64,000 bases of DNA from Promerops cafer (Eukaryota; Chordata; Aves; Passeriformes; Nectariniidae): positions 616,658 to 680,657 of the forward strand of contig VZSE01013243.1 in NCBI GenBank assembly GCA_013398275.1. Reading direction: 5' to 3'. Below the pieces are notes generated by a model. It searched no databases. It was not told where the DNA came from and was given only the letters and a program-made list of their open reading frames with translations. Below, piece by piece: positions 1 through 13,313 of this stretch. The position numbers and the translations under genes are program-made. Every line of letters starts with the position of its first letter. Position 1 is the stretch's first letter.

Positions 1-2722
1 AAACGGGATTCTAGATTTCAGCTCCCTGTTTGTTACTTGTCAGGCTGTATCGATGCAACAGATTCCTTATCTACAGGTGGGCAAGCTGGGCAGTTTTCTT
101 CAGAACCTCTTATTATGGTGTATCCACCATTCAGGTATTCAACTTATGTCTTTTTAATCATGCTGGGTATTTAATTATCCATGTAAAGTGTGGTGAGGAG
201 AGAGAAGTTAGACTACCCTCCCTTGGTCCCACTTTCCATGGCAACAGATTCTATTAGAGTATTTAAAGGTTTAAATTACTAGTTTCAAATCTTCCTGCTA
301 TTATCTTTAACAGACAAGCCAAAAGAGTGAAGTATACATCAGTACTTTGGATTTCAGGAAAATCTTAATTTGACATATTTAACAGATCTTATGAATCATC
401 CCTTTTTACATGACACTACACTTTAAGATTTAGCTTGCCTTAAATAAACTGAAAGATTTCTCTATTTTAACATGCTTACAGAGCCCTCCGGTTTGTGTGC
501 TACCTAAGCCATGTTTCAGGTGGACTTTCCAAGTGGTTGAATTCCATTTTCAGAATATTAAAATCTGAAAACCTGAAATATTCAAGCAGCAAATACTGGC
601 TCGGACACACCAAAGTGTCTATTCCATTTTACCTAAGAGACTTGGCTTGCTTAGCAAACAGGGACGTGGCAAGCACCAGTGGAAAAAAGTTATTCTTCTT
701 TTCCGTTAGCTTAGGTACAGGATGAAGCATTACTTTGGTTTTAATTACCAAAACAAGAACTAATGCATTTAAAGAAACAACCTCCATTAGCAGTTAGCAT
801 TAAATTACCAATCCTAGTCAGAGAAAGAGGGAACAAACATTTACAGTGCAAAACCCAGTAGGCAAATTTAACAGACTATATCTGTAAAATGCAGAAATCA
901 AAATTACATTATGACTTCTGCCTGTCTATTAGGAAATACAAAGGGATTTACCTTCCAACATCCCTCAGTAGTACAGTTTGATAGTCTGAGAATGCAAATG
1001 CAAATTCACATTCTTAGGAGTAAAAGCTGGACTGTTATAACATTCAAGTTGTAGCTGCCAAACTTCTGTTATTTAAAGGTACCGTTGTTGCTTCAACACT
1101 TGCATCAGCCATCCTTTCCAACTGTGAAAAATTAAAAAGTCAACAGGCCCTAAACACTTCTACTGGTGCCCCACAGTCTGAGGCTTTGGAAGAACACCCT
1201 CCCCACTCCACAACGAAATAAAAATGAGGGGAAAAAAAAAGAAAATTACACCTCTGAAAAAATAACGGCATCACAGCTCTTATACCAGACAGTTTACATG
1301 TAGAATATTGTTACCTCATGGCTAATTATAAAATGCTGGTTTTTTAAAAATGAAAACTTAGCTGGAAAAAAAAGATTGCTGAAAGCAAGTGACTCAGAAT
1401 TAACCTGCTTCAGCTATGCCATTCCACAAGCTAAGTCCATTTCTTCCAAGGCTGCAAAGTACAAAAAGACAACCCACAGCAGATTTTCATAGTGAGTACA
1501 TGATGAACTGCCATGCCAGTGGAGTCCTGCTGAAATACTACAGACTTAGTCACATATTCACAAGTGAAAAGAGAAGTGGTAAGACTGAAGAACCCATACA
1601 TGCTATTGCCCACTACTACATCAACAACAGACCAAAGGTTCTGCCTCTGCTCTTCCTAGAGTTACAAAAGGAAAAAAAAACCACAAAAATCCCCGACCAA
1701 GCACTTGTATGCCATTAGTGAGCAACATGACCAACAATCATGAGTATGTTTCTTCAGTTTCTCACATCTCCTTAGTTAAAATCTGTAGCACTAAACCAAT
1801 TTTCTTAACACAAAAGTACAACAGATGACATCACATCACACTTCCTTAAGTCAAAGATTCCCCTAACTTAAATATGGTCAGTAGCCTTACAAATACATTA
1901 ACTTTTTCAATATGACTTTAAACAGTGGTTTAAAGTAGTCTAATTAAGCAGGTCACACCACTAATCAACCTCTGCATGTTCTGAACACTTTGGAGAACAA
2001 ACAGTAATTACAGCATCATAGAAATGGTCCAAGATCACTCCTTTAATTGCTGTTCAGAACAATCCAGAAATACACCGTGTAAATTTAATTCCAGCTGGAT
2101 ATATTTGAGCCAACTCATTTCCAGTTTAGCCATAAGCAACAAAAAGAAAAAAAGCAAAACAAATGTGGATGTATGCATAAGCATAAACATATGGGGCCTA
2201 ATACAAATCTAATCAAAGGAACATAGAAACTGTAAAATACGAGCAGTAAGGTAATATTACATTATGTAAACTTAAAGAAAATAGCAATTCATACATTCAT
2301 GTAATAAAAGATATAAGTACAATCAGTAACTGCTCCTTTTCTATGCCTTTACTGTTAAAATCCACCATGTTTATTCATGATTCAGTCACATCAACACAGC
2401 TAAAGAGTATTCCACAGTGCTTTGCAGCTGAAGATAAGCAAAGGTAGCTACAAACTACAAACAGAACTGTTTAGTCTTAAAATCTGCAAAAATCACAGCA
2501 CACAAAGCATGTTTTTTTCTCATCTTAAACTTAAGCATTTGGAATAATAAGGTTATGAGTTACTATCTTCTTCTAAAACATACACCTGTTTTCTGACATG
2601 TAGAAGACCAGAGGTACCCAAAACTGCTCAAGTCATCCTTAAACATATACACTATACTCTAGTTTTTCATCAACTGCACAGAAGAAATTACTAACTCTGA
2701 AATACTGAAGACAAGTGCTTAC
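1..2722 (-). other. CRIM1: CRIM1 intron 2, 5' part (runs off the left edge)
   Basis: This is the start of the second intron of CRIM1, read on the minus strand. It begins at the GTAAGC donor (2722 downwards) directly after exon 2 and continues past position 1. It is A+T-rich with short A and T runs. The frames in it are short (100 codons or fewer) and show no domain signature. I recognise no other exon, RNA gene or transposon here. The third CRIM1 exon, expected to begin the stretch leading to the first von Willebrand type C module, is not present. Confidence 0.85.
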
Positions 2723-2896
2723 CTTCAATCCTTTTTAAGGCCGACAGACAAGTATCCCGGCTTGGAAACTCAAACGGATTATTACAGGTCCGGATGGTGT
2801 CACATTCGCACTTCCCGTTGATTATGTTACAACCTGTTATAAGGTTTTCATTGCATGGTTCAAATCCAAGAAGCTGATCATCATCCCAGTTTTCAT
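2723..2896 (-). CDS. CRIM1: CRIM1 coding exon 2
   Basis: This exon is 174 nt and phase 1 at both ends. It continues the extracellular part of CRIM1, a type I membrane protein with cysteine-rich repeats that binds BMP-type ligands and modulates their processing and delivery at the cell surface (family knowledge). The 58 residues it completes include QLLGFEPCNENL, GCNIINGKCEC, TIRTCNNPFEFPS and CLSALKRIE. They match the CRIM1 segment after the IGFBP-like domain almost residue for residue, with six cysteines. On the minus strand the acceptor reads TTTTAG before ATGAAAACTGG, and the donor is GAAG followed by GTAAGC. Joining exon 1 (ending ...GVCE plus one G) to this exon gives an Asp codon across the junction, as expected for CRIM1. 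Reading on past the donor adds only a short non-homologous tail and a stop. Identification is firm; an alternative gene is very unlikely. Confidence 0.95.
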
Positions 2897-2899
2897 CTA

Positions 2900-2919
2900 A
2901 AACAAACAAACAAACAAAC
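2900..2919 (-). repeat. (TTTG)5 microsatellite forming the exon 2 polypyrimidine tract
   Basis: Five perfect copies of AAAC on the plus strand are five copies of GTTT on the transcribed minus strand. The array ends three bases before the acceptor AG (2897-2898) of CRIM1 exon 2, so it supplies the T-rich tract of that splice site. Every fourth base is a G, which makes the tract weaker than a pure pyrimidine run. No separate C/T run lies close upstream. Confidence 0.9.
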
Positions 2920-3796
2920 TCGCTCACTATTGGATTTCAGCTGCAGTACGTAATTTTCAGCTTGCTTTGGAGTTGGGTGCGATTCACTTCAAGTTCAACA
3001 CGGTGCTAAACAGAAGAACAGCAGGTTAAAAAAATAACTGATTAATCTAAACAGTGGGATTTGCCAAACACCATGTCTTACAGCTGTTCTACTGCCCATT
3101 TTGCTAAAGCAACTGGCATTGTTTACTTCCATCTGTATGAAAAACTATGTCATCTCAGGAAAACGCATAGCTGTAGTACAAATGAGTGCTATTCTAACAG
3201 AAATAACTTTCGCAGATAGTTGAAGTTATATTTATAATGGAAGTGAGAGCATTGTACAGAATCTGCAGCTGTTACAGAAGTCAAAATTGAGTCAGAAAGA
3301 GAACATTTTAGAAGATGATTAAAAAATGCATCACATAGAATTCACTCCACTGAGATAACTTTTTATTACAGAAAAGCTGCAAGATGCCAGACCACTGATG
3401 TGGTTATATGACCAGAAGTGAGCTTTCCAGCAGTCCTGAATTATCATATGTGTTCTTGGAGAATTGATCAAGCACATTGCACTCCTTGCTGTCAAGGGTC
3501 TAGGGACAGTGGGACCAGGATGAGCCTCTCTGCTTAAATAACTCTGTTCCTTTTGAATCAGTCCTGTCAAATGTGTGTAACTGGTGTTCCCACTCTACAA
3601 CTGCCCATCCTCCTTTTAGGAGGCCACATGCAACAAGATTTTTTTTTTTCCCTCCAGAAAGAAATACAATTCCAGTCAATCCAGAATTCCAAAAGATTAC
3701 CAGTCCTAAATATCTCATTTTCCTTAGGTCAAGTGCACATACAGCAACATCCCACCAACTCAGAAGATTAATCAAGACAGAAAAATAGAAAAGCCT

Positions 3797-3985
3797 GGAT
3801 TTGAAGAGACCATCAAGACCATCTAGTTCCAACCCCCCCGCCATGGATAGGGACACCTTCCACTAGACCAAGTAAAGAATTTCCCCACAGTAAAGAATTT
3901 CTTCCTAAAATCAAATATAAGCCTATTCTCTTTCAGTTTAAAACCATTCCCCCTTGTCCTATCACATGCTTTTTTAAGCAAGATT
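3797..3985 (-). mobile_element. CR1 LINE fragment, 3'-terminal part, minus orientation
   Basis: The plus strand carries the antisense of the well-known avian CR1 tail: a run on the theme ACCATCTAGTTCCAACCCCC, then CCATGGATAGGGACACCTTC and CACTAGACCA, and further on the TTTCAGTTTAAAACCATTCC and CCCTTGTCCTATCAC blocks. These are the 3' end of the reverse transcriptase ORF and the 3' UTR of CR1. The piece is under 200 bp, as is normal for 5'-truncated CR1 copies. It lacks a clear terminal short-repeat tail, and AAAGAATTT is repeated at 3874 and 3893. It is dead and lies in CRIM1 intron 1 on the same strand as the gene. The boundaries are estimates. Confidence 0.85.
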
Positions 3986-6900
3986 GAAGAAACTAAACTA
4001 GGCATTAGGTATTCTTCGCTACAGAATGCCAGATGTTTTATAGATAGACAAGCTTGGAAAATTAAGTGCTACAAAATAGTTGCACAGAATCCACCAACCT
4101 CAACTAATGACAAAAGGAAAAAAATAGATATTTTTCATCTTTATATCCTTACATTCAACAGCAGCACTCGCATTGCACATCTAAGTAGTTCACTCCAATT
4201 TTATTTACTATCAACAAGCAAGTTTCCAATATAGATCCTGCCAAGAAACACTTCAAAAAAGTTAAAATATCTTCCAGTTACGCAAGGTGGGTTTCTTCCT
4301 GTTGTTGGGGTTATCAGAGGCTGTCCTCCAGTATGAGAGGCCACAGCCAATACAAAACTGTCATTCAGTAGTCTGATGCTCAACAGAAACCTAAAAACTG
4401 ATAGCAAATAACAGTATATGCAACAGTATATAACAACACATGCTGATGTTGGCAAGTAAATTCTTTCCACTCGCAGAAATAGGCAAAATATGCGCTAACC
4501 TGAAGTTTTTCCTGTTTTGGGGAAAAAAATATTTAGAAAGAGCTGTTTACCAATTCAGTACTGTACATGATCTACAGGAAGTGTCACAGCAGATTCTCAC
4601 ACTAGATTTCTCACTGTACAACAAACTCCTTGCCTTCTATTATGAGCTGGCAAAGTACCCTGCTGACAAAAAAGGGTACTGATAAACACTGATAAACAAC
4701 AAAGTCCATTTTATATGTGAAGATGGGAACCTCCATGGGAACCTCATGGCTCTTCTCCATAAAAATAGCAAAGGAAGAGTAGTCACTAACCCCAGGAAGT
4801 AATTTTTTTTCTTAGCTTAACCTATCATCCAATACAGCAAATGTATCCATGAAAGTCAAAGGAAGTGCAGAAGTTCCTGAAGAGAAATTATTAAAATTCT
4901 TTCAAAGGAAGATGCCTCTCCAGTAATGCCTGGAACACTCTCATTGTGATGAGGCCATGCATAGAGAGGGAAAAAAAAACCAAACAAACCCTGAGAATTT
5001 GGAGAACAATAATACATCCTGTTTTTGAGAAGCCGGAATACAGCCTGGACAGTCTGTATTTTAGAAGTCACAGCAGTAATCCATGTAACAACAAGAACAA
5101 AAGCTACACCTGTGGTCCAAGACTCAAACAGCAAGGACCACAGCTTCATCCAGATCAGCCTGACAGCCTTAAAGTGTTTGTGTTGCTGCCTGTTTCTGAC
5201 ACGAGCACTCCTGCTGTACTCCTGGGTGCAGGACAGGAGCCCAGCGGCAGTGCGTGCACTCTCAGCCCCACGCCTCCCACGGCAGTGCAGTGCACACTGG
5301 AAGGACACACAGATGGGATGCTCTGCTGCTTTTCTAGCAAACCATTTTGGAGCATTTGTGCTGCTTTGCCTTGTGGTATTTCAGCAGTAGATCTTCTCAA
5401 GGCAGACAGATCAGCAGGATCTTGTCACACGGGAGCTGCCCACCCCACGTAAGGTGGTACCCAGCTGGCACGGAAAGCAGAGTCGTCCCTTACCATGGTA
5501 GAACACCTCGATGCAGATGCACTGCACAGTGTGGCACTACACACACTGATTTCCAGGTCAGGTTAGTGGTTGGTACCACATCTGCCAGCTCTCATAAGTT
5601 TCCAGAAAAGGAGGTACACAGGAAGCACATGGCCCAACAATAGGTGCACCTAAAGTCTTCACCGCCACACACCTCAAAAATTAGCTCAGTAGCCATTAAA
5701 GTCTTAATGAGAAGAGAAATCCCTCAGTAATACTTGTTCAGACTATACTTCTAACATGTTGAATCTTCAAACAAGGTGTTTATTTTTCATTACTCAGTGT
5801 GAATAAGAAAAAATTACATTCAGACAGGAAGAATGCAAATCCAGTTTTAGTCTGCACATCTTCTACCAGCCTGTTTTTCATGCAAGGTTATTTAGAAACA
5901 AGATTTCCATCAATGAAGTAGCAAACATGTAGCAAGAGCTTCTTTTAGTTCAGTAAATCAGTGCCACGTCTACCATGATTTTTCACGCACACTAAAGACT
6001 GACTCCTTTAGCTGATTTAGTCCTTTTATGAACCAAATTTCGAGGTCCTGTTAGATGAATAATTGTTTACCACTTAGAATAATATCTCAGGAGTCACGTC
6101 AATATAGGCAGAACAAAATTCTTTGGAATGGAAGGTGCAACTACATGAAAGTATTCACATGAGCTAAAGGGATGAACCCAGCATATCACTTCGATTCCAA
6201 GCTTTGCATACTTGATGCAAAGACATCTAGTGGTCTCCTTGATGCAGATAAACAGGGGTCCAGTACAGCATGCTCGCACCTTTAGAGGTCAGCAGTATTT
6301 TAACTGACAATGGAATGGTATCTTGTACAAAACATAGAACCTAGCCTCTATTACTCACAAAGATCATCATGTCCTGGGGACTGTTCCAAAAATAAACTTG
6401 TGCACACCAGTGATTTGGGACCTGGGACAGTTCACAAACTATTCCAGGCTGTATACATTTTCCTGCATGCTCTGCTTGACCCCTATGGCTTCCTTTTCAG
6501 AAGACTGCCTACCTCTCAAATCTGGATGATGCGAGCAAAGAAAATGAAATGTAACAATCCGTGAAAGCTTTATTTCTCTGCAAGCAGGGCCAACAAACTG
6601 CAAATATAAGAATCTATGCCTCAAACCTTGGTATGCACATCCTATCCTCTAGCTACTTCTAAGACACCTAAAAATACAAAAATCAAGTATGTACTTAACA
6701 CTCTAGGTTTTAGAAGCAATGCAGCTGAAAAGAAGCCCAAGTAAACTACCAGTTTTCATCCAAATTGATCTTTGTTTAGCTGTGATTTTCACCACCTCAT
6801 TGTACTGGCATGATCAGGTAAGGGCAAAATATCAAAGGGCTGCACTTTTTAGCCATCCTGAGTTGTCACTGGAGTCTTGTTATACAGTCACTCAAGTACC

Positions 6901-9900
6901 TTTTGCACGCAAGCCTCAAAGCAGTTCAAATGCTCCCAGCAGGCTCATAACTACAGCTTCAAAATCATTTCTCTTTCAAATAATTTCTACCTACATGCAG
7001 TTCCCCACTCTTTCCAACTCATTCAGGCAAGTTCCAGATAATAAAGTTTCAGATAATAAAGTAGTTCTGCATTTACTCAGATCAAAATTAAGTTCTGGAC
7101 ATAGTACCTTTTTAATTATTCTAACTGTGCTTAAAGGAAGTCTAATACCAAAAGGAACACACAGGAAGAGAAACTTCACATTGATTCCAAACATTTTTCC
7201 TTTTTTCTTCTGTCACTCATATAACCACTTGCTTTCTGCAAAGCAAATGTTTTAGCTTGCTAAAAATTCACATACTGCTCTGGATTGCTGAATTCCCAAG
7301 TCCTGTCATAGCATGCATGTAAAGTAGAGAAGAGGATTAAGGCATTAACAAGTTGAACAAGAGGTCCTTAAACAGGTCTAGTCTGGGAAACAGTCTGAGA
7401 AATATGTCTCTAGTAAGCAGCATTCCATCACTTCTTCCATACTAAATCCTACATACCAGCACTCACAACACAGCACCATGCAAGGCATGATGGTCACGAT
7501 TGAAGCATTCATCATCTTTGCCTGAAGAGCTGCCTGTGTTTTTAGAAAAGCATGCTACTGAGAAACTAACTTTAAGCCCTACTTTCAAGGCACACACTAC
7601 CTCACTAGAGTTACATTTATTATTTATTATTCCCCATTGGCAAAGGATCATCTCAAAACAAGTGCAAGCTAAAAGTACAAGGAAAGACCTTTTTAGAGAC
7701 TGCTTCTCCATTGCTTAAATTTTTGCTTTCCCTTCCTCCAAGTTCTCAATTCCTTCTGCCTGCCACAGAAACTTCTCTTTTGTGCCCCAACCCTTCTCTT
7801 TCTTTCTCAACATTTAATAAATATCAGCTATTGCTTGGAGAATGCTATACTGTTCACCTTCACAGTTTAGATAATGCATCACCTCAAAACAGGAAGAAAC
7901 ACACTGAAATTATCACTAAAGTATCACTGTTGAAAACAAATACACAAGCATTTTGCCCACAATAACCTTATGTTTACCACCCTACCCTTTGAACTGTAAT
8001 TTAACTGGAGTGGATTGAGTCAACTCCCACAATTTACATTTAACTGCAGCATGTTACACTGCTACTTCCGCCTGTTTTTTAGCATCCCAGGTAGCTTTTA
8101 GGCTACTGAAAAGAGCAAAGGCACCATAAAATACATTGATGACCTGAAAGTGAAACTGTCAAGTCACATCTTACAGATTCCGGCATCCTTTTAAATCTGC
8201 ATTTGAAGACAAGAGAAAAGCAATCCTTACTGAGACTGGTACTGCCCTCTGGGAACTGGGAGGCAGAGGGGGGAACCTTTCAGAAACTCCTCCATGAAAC
8301 TAGACCCAAGGTCTGAGCCCCACCACTCCAGCACACTGGTATACACAACAGCATTTTCAAATCAGTGGTATTCATTAAGATGGTATGAGACTCTGAAAGG
8401 ATTTTAACTTGCTAAAATAAAAAAAAGGAAACGCTTCTTGCCAGTAGACTCTTGCTTCTCTTTGAAACAGGAAAAAAGAATGATGGAAAGGAAATTCATG
8501 TTTTGGAGGAGCTGAACAATAGAAATGACTAATTACCACTAAAGAATGCTTGAAACCCAGCCCCAGACCTTGAAAAGCAGCAGAAGGAAAGACTAGCCTT
8601 GAAGTGAGTTTGAGCTCACACACTGGCTTCAATCCTTTCCCCTCTTGCAACTTATTCCTCCAGTGAAGTTATGAATCAAGGACTAGAGCTGGCAGAAACT
8701 TCTATGGTAAGACACACAGCTGAGAGTTCTGTGAGAAAGCATTTTTTTTCCACACTTTGGAATGGTCCATTTTCCAAGATCAATCTTCATGTGGAATGTA
8801 CAGCAGTACAAAAGGGTTTTGCAGCTTCCTGAGAAAATTCCTAGTCAAAGCTAGAAAGCAGAACTGTACCATGACATTTAGATACCTCAGACAAGCATGT
8901 AATGCTTGTCTCCAATCTGACTACCTGTTTTGTCTTAGCATGTATCTCAGGTGATCAAATCCCCAACATTGTGAGAAAGATTTTCACTGCAGCAGCTCTT
9001 CTTGTGTCTGAAGACAGTTATTTCACACTAAGGAATGCATAAAGTATTTAAACAGACCAGCTTTCCAGTGAATTATCAGAAACTCTACAGAAGTCTTGAG
9101 GAAGGCAAGGTAATAAATGGAAATGTTAAGTGAAGCACGTGACATGGACAACTACCCCAAGTTTTGAAGTTTTCTTTTCCCCACACTGTCTGGAATATTT
9201 TACTTCTCCAGGTACCCTCCCTCCCCACATTTTTTTAGGGGGAGCAGGGGAGGGGGCGTGGAAGGAGGGAGGGATGGGGAGGAGTGTATTTTGTCTCTTG
9301 TTTTTTTTATGACTTTCACTCTTAGGGTTCCCCACAGCAAAAGTAAATGGTACTTCCAAAAGCCTTCTTACCCAAGGACGGTCTGAAATAATAAATCATG
9401 ACTTTTACATTTACACACCTGAAAAAAGACTTACAAGCAAATTATTTTAATCCAATGACCAGAAACATGTCTTGTTTGTAAATAACTGACTGAAAATACC
9501 GCACTGTGTCCCAGGATTTAATTGGTCAGAAAAAGCCTCTGCCAGTACTCCCCTGATCAGAACGAGCACAGACAGTGGTGTTTCAGCTGTCATAGCAGAT
9601 TTTTCCTCTAGCTCTAGAAAACTCTTTGCAAAAATAATTGCTAAAGCCTCAGAAAAGGGCCAAAACTTCATAACCATTTCCAAAGCAGTCTAAAAATTCC
9701 AATTTTCTTTTTTTTCCAAGCTGCACTCTGCACCCACATGCTTCAGAAGCCTGCATGTACAGCAGCACGCATCAGCTTCACTGCAAACAAGTAGTTGGCT
9801 AGCAGCTTGTTGAAGCTGCTAGGCAGAGGCAAAGCTGACAGGAATAGGAAAAGTTTTGTCACAGACAAATTCTGGAACAGGGCCATGAATAAAGCAACCT

Positions 9901-10890
9901 ATAGCAAGAACAGTCCACACTATTGTAAGAAATCTGATATCCTAAATATTTTGCCACTTCCCCCCCAGTCATTAATGCAGCACCACTGAACACCATAATT
10001 ACAACATATTTCAGAGGAATTGCACCCCATCTCTTAGTCACAGAAGACTACAGGAAAAACTCAAGCCTGGATTTAGAATTACCCTCAAGGATTCTTTTCT
10101 TTTCCTAAAACCTAACTTAGACACAGACATCAAGTTTGGCATTTCTATTGTGAAAACAGCACAGGTTACATCAGTGCATGTAACACCATTACCAGTATGA
10201 TCCCAGTTTTTTATCAACAACCCACCAGCGAGGGGAAGAAATACCTCCACACACATATTCAGCCTTTCTGAAAAAAATCTTGAGGAGAATACAACACAGT
10301 CTGTAGCAAAACACTGAAATTTAATTAATTTCAAGGATAAATGACCCAACAGAATGGGCTCTCTTGGATTCAGAAACATTACACTTGCTAGATTTTTCAC
10401 CAATAAAAAACAAAAATCCCAAGCCGATCCAAACAAACCCCAACCAACAACTGAAGCCTAACAGTGGCTATATAAGGATTAAAGTTTAGGAAATGAGTAA
10501 GAACTTGGGAATTGGTGCATGCCTCTGAGCCAGTCAGTGCTTTTCCTCCTGCCCACAACTCTGCATTCCCCAGTTCATTTTCTTATTCAGTCTTAATAAA
10601 GACCTGCACAATCATGACCCACAAGGTGGTGTTAACACGATTTGCAGATTCTCAAGGTAAGTACCCAGAATACCCAGTGAAAGCTGCTGGGGACTGAATA
10701 TTGCCTCTGGTAAAGGTGTGAACTGCTTCCATTATTCTCAAAACATCAGGAAGGGCTTACTTCCCCAAAACAAGGCCAAACTAGTCTGTTTAGACAAGAG
10801 CTCCTCCAGGGACTATTTTTAATCCATATGCTTATGTGGAATTTAACCTAGATGGCCTCTATGCAAAGTTATTTTCCCATCTCAGTTTCT

Positions 10891-10926
10891 GTTGGTAAGT
10901 TTCTCCATGTTGGTAAGTTTCTCCAT
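10891..10926. repeat. Perfect 18-bp tandem duplication
   Basis: Two perfect copies of GTTGGTAAGTTTCTCCAT lie head to tail. This is a small local duplication in intron 1 with no evident function. Confidence 0.9.
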
Positions 10927-13228
10927 ATACGTAAGCTTTCTATGTCAGTATCAGTCATTTTCCAAATTCCAGTATAGTCAGACACAACCGGTGTCACTCA
11001 AAGTCTCAGGCAAAACCATGAGTTCATGATTTCCAAGTTTACATTCCCTGTGGATTAAATGCATTCTCAAATGAAAAGCAGTTTATAAGTCACAAGAGAT
11101 ACTTAATAGGTCACCCCTACAAAGTATTTAATCCATTAAAACAGAGAAACATTTGGTTCTGTCTGCAAGATCCTAGAAACTTTACTTACTGAGATGAAGA
11201 ATCCCTAAGGGGGGCAAAAAGCAAGGAGGGGAAGAGGACAGCATTTTTGAACCATATTAATGGGTTAATTATTGCATAATATGCCTGTCAGTGAAATGAC
11301 ATTTTGGTTGACTAAGTACCAGGCAAGAAGTTAAATTATGCAAGAATCTTTGAATTAGCTAGAGGGAGCTTAAACCAGCAAAGATGCCTAGGGGCAAGTT
11401 TGAAGGTAGTTTAAAAAATAAAAAAGAAAAAAAAAAATCTTTTTAAGCACCATGATTTTGGGGAACCTGGTGAAATAATCACTTTCTGTGTGGAAAAATT
11501 CACATAAGCAGAGGATGCTTATACAAAGTTTTAGAAACTAAAAATAAATAAAAAGAGAATATTCCTCTTACAAAAATTTTAAAACCTAGTTATCCAGCCT
11601 ATCCACAGTGAGATTTCTAGTTTTAAACTAACTATGTTGATCCACAACAGCAAAATCCTACTAATTCCTGTATCATATCTGTTAGACTTTTCCATTTAGT
11701 TTTTGCTGAAATGCTGGAACCAAGTCATTTCTAAAATTGAAACATGATGCCCAGAAACAGAGAGGAAACCATTTCCAAGTCAAATAAGCACCTGATCCAA
11801 TTCAAATTCCATGCCACACTCAAAGTTACATGTTCTTACTGATGTTGAGACTTCAGCATTGATGGAATACAGAGTAGAAATAGCTTATAAATTAGCCAGT
11901 CTTTGTGTAAGAAGTCAGCATTCTCCTAGTAAGTTTTTTTGTGGGTGGCAGGGAAGAGGAGTAGAGGAAGGGGACTGTTAAATTTGATCAAGACTAGCAT
12001 ATCAGAAGCTGAATATTCACCAAAGAACTACTTCTCATTCCGGTTTCACAATTTAAGTGATTTTTCTCAGTTTTCTTTTTTGACAACATATTTTTTGTCT
12101 CCCTGATAGTCTGGACTGCTGACAGCCTTTGAACAAAGTACTTTGACTGTATTCACACCAACAACCATTGGTACACCACTTAATATTGATGAAGTCCCCA
12201 ACTAGATCGATCAACAGTTCTAACACTTGGTGTTACTGAAAGAAGTTCTCTGCACACATACAGACATCAGAACCACCGGTACAATTTCCCAGCCATTCAC
12301 TGCATAACAAAGAAAAAAACCCAACCAAACAAAAAGTTAAGATATCTGGGCAGCACTGTTTCAGTCCAAACAGATGTAAACACCTGGGTTACCCACATGC
12401 AACTTCCAGATTACTTGAAGTTCAGTAACTTGTACTGAAAGCAAAATACTGCCTGATCTTTAGGGGTCTGGACTGCATCACAGGCAAGAAGCCAAGCATG
12501 TAGTATAGCAGTCTGTCTGGAGACAGCACCAAGTGGAGGGCTTTGTGTCCATTGACCCATTATAGAGCACAGGACTGAAACAACTGAAAACAAGGTTCTC
12601 CAAAGGGTACTAGCTACCAAAGTTACTTATGATAAAAACACTACCAAGTCTGCAGGCAAGTTGCTCCTACTTCAGTAAAGCAGGGAAGAACTGCATTAGC
12701 ACACATGTAAACCAATGCCTGAACAAAAAGAAAAAAAAACAAGCTCAGCTTTCCACTTCCAAATTTTGAAAAGAAAAGCTAGGCTTTCAAGGTTTAAGTT
12801 CTTCTCATCAGCTCCAGTTTCACTAAGCTGCAGTTACATACCATACACTGTCCCCTTATATATTTCTCAGGGAGGAAATCTAGGCAGACCTATGGGTGGG
12901 GAGAGAACAATGGACACATCCAAGCTCTCCCAGCTTGCCCCAGCAAGGAGTCAGACAGACTGTAATGCTCCAAACTCCCAAAAAGATGCAGTTCAGTAAA
13001 TGAGACTAGGACTAGCCACAGTAAGGAAAGCTTCTGCCATCATCCTAGGAGATTAACACGCACACTTCCCAATACTCGCCTAAAATTTGCTACAGCAACC
13101 TTCTCCTGGTCCCAAGGGAACTTCAGGTCAGAAGTTATGCACTAGGCAGACAAGCCTCAAGTACTGAAGGCAAGCCTTAAATTACCTACAGTAAGCAAAA
13201 AGAATACAGCAGTAACTGTACCCCTCTA

Positions 13229-13313
13229 CCAAAAAAAAAGACCCAACTAACAACTAAAGCAAAAAACACACCCAAACCCCACTAAAACTAAACCAACAAA
13301 CCAAAACCAAACA
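13229..13313. repeat. A/C-rich low-complexity stretch
   Basis: About 85 bases are almost only A and C on the plus strand, with motifs such as CCAAC, AAAACC and ACCAAAACC. They would be T/G-rich in the CRIM1 pre-mRNA. No fixed period is visible. The stretch looks like degenerate simple sequence rather than a functional element. Confidence 0.75.

Noticed and set aside
4856..5452. Overlapping open frames of 120-170 codons on both strands in intron 1
   Set aside because: This is a slightly GC-richer patch that keeps several frames open at once. There is no homology by eye, no coherent splice sites and no cysteine pattern matching CRIM1.
6719..7255. 178-codon frame on the plus strand in CRIM1 intron 1
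   Set aside because: It has Ser/Phe/Leu-rich composition typical of translated A+T-rich intron and no domain. Probably chance.
10038..10436. 132-codon frame on the minus strand (sense for CRIM1) in intron 1
   Set aside because: It has no resemblance to any CRIM1 segment and no flanking splice sites in the right phase. The CRIM1 reading continues directly from exon 1 to exon 2 without it.
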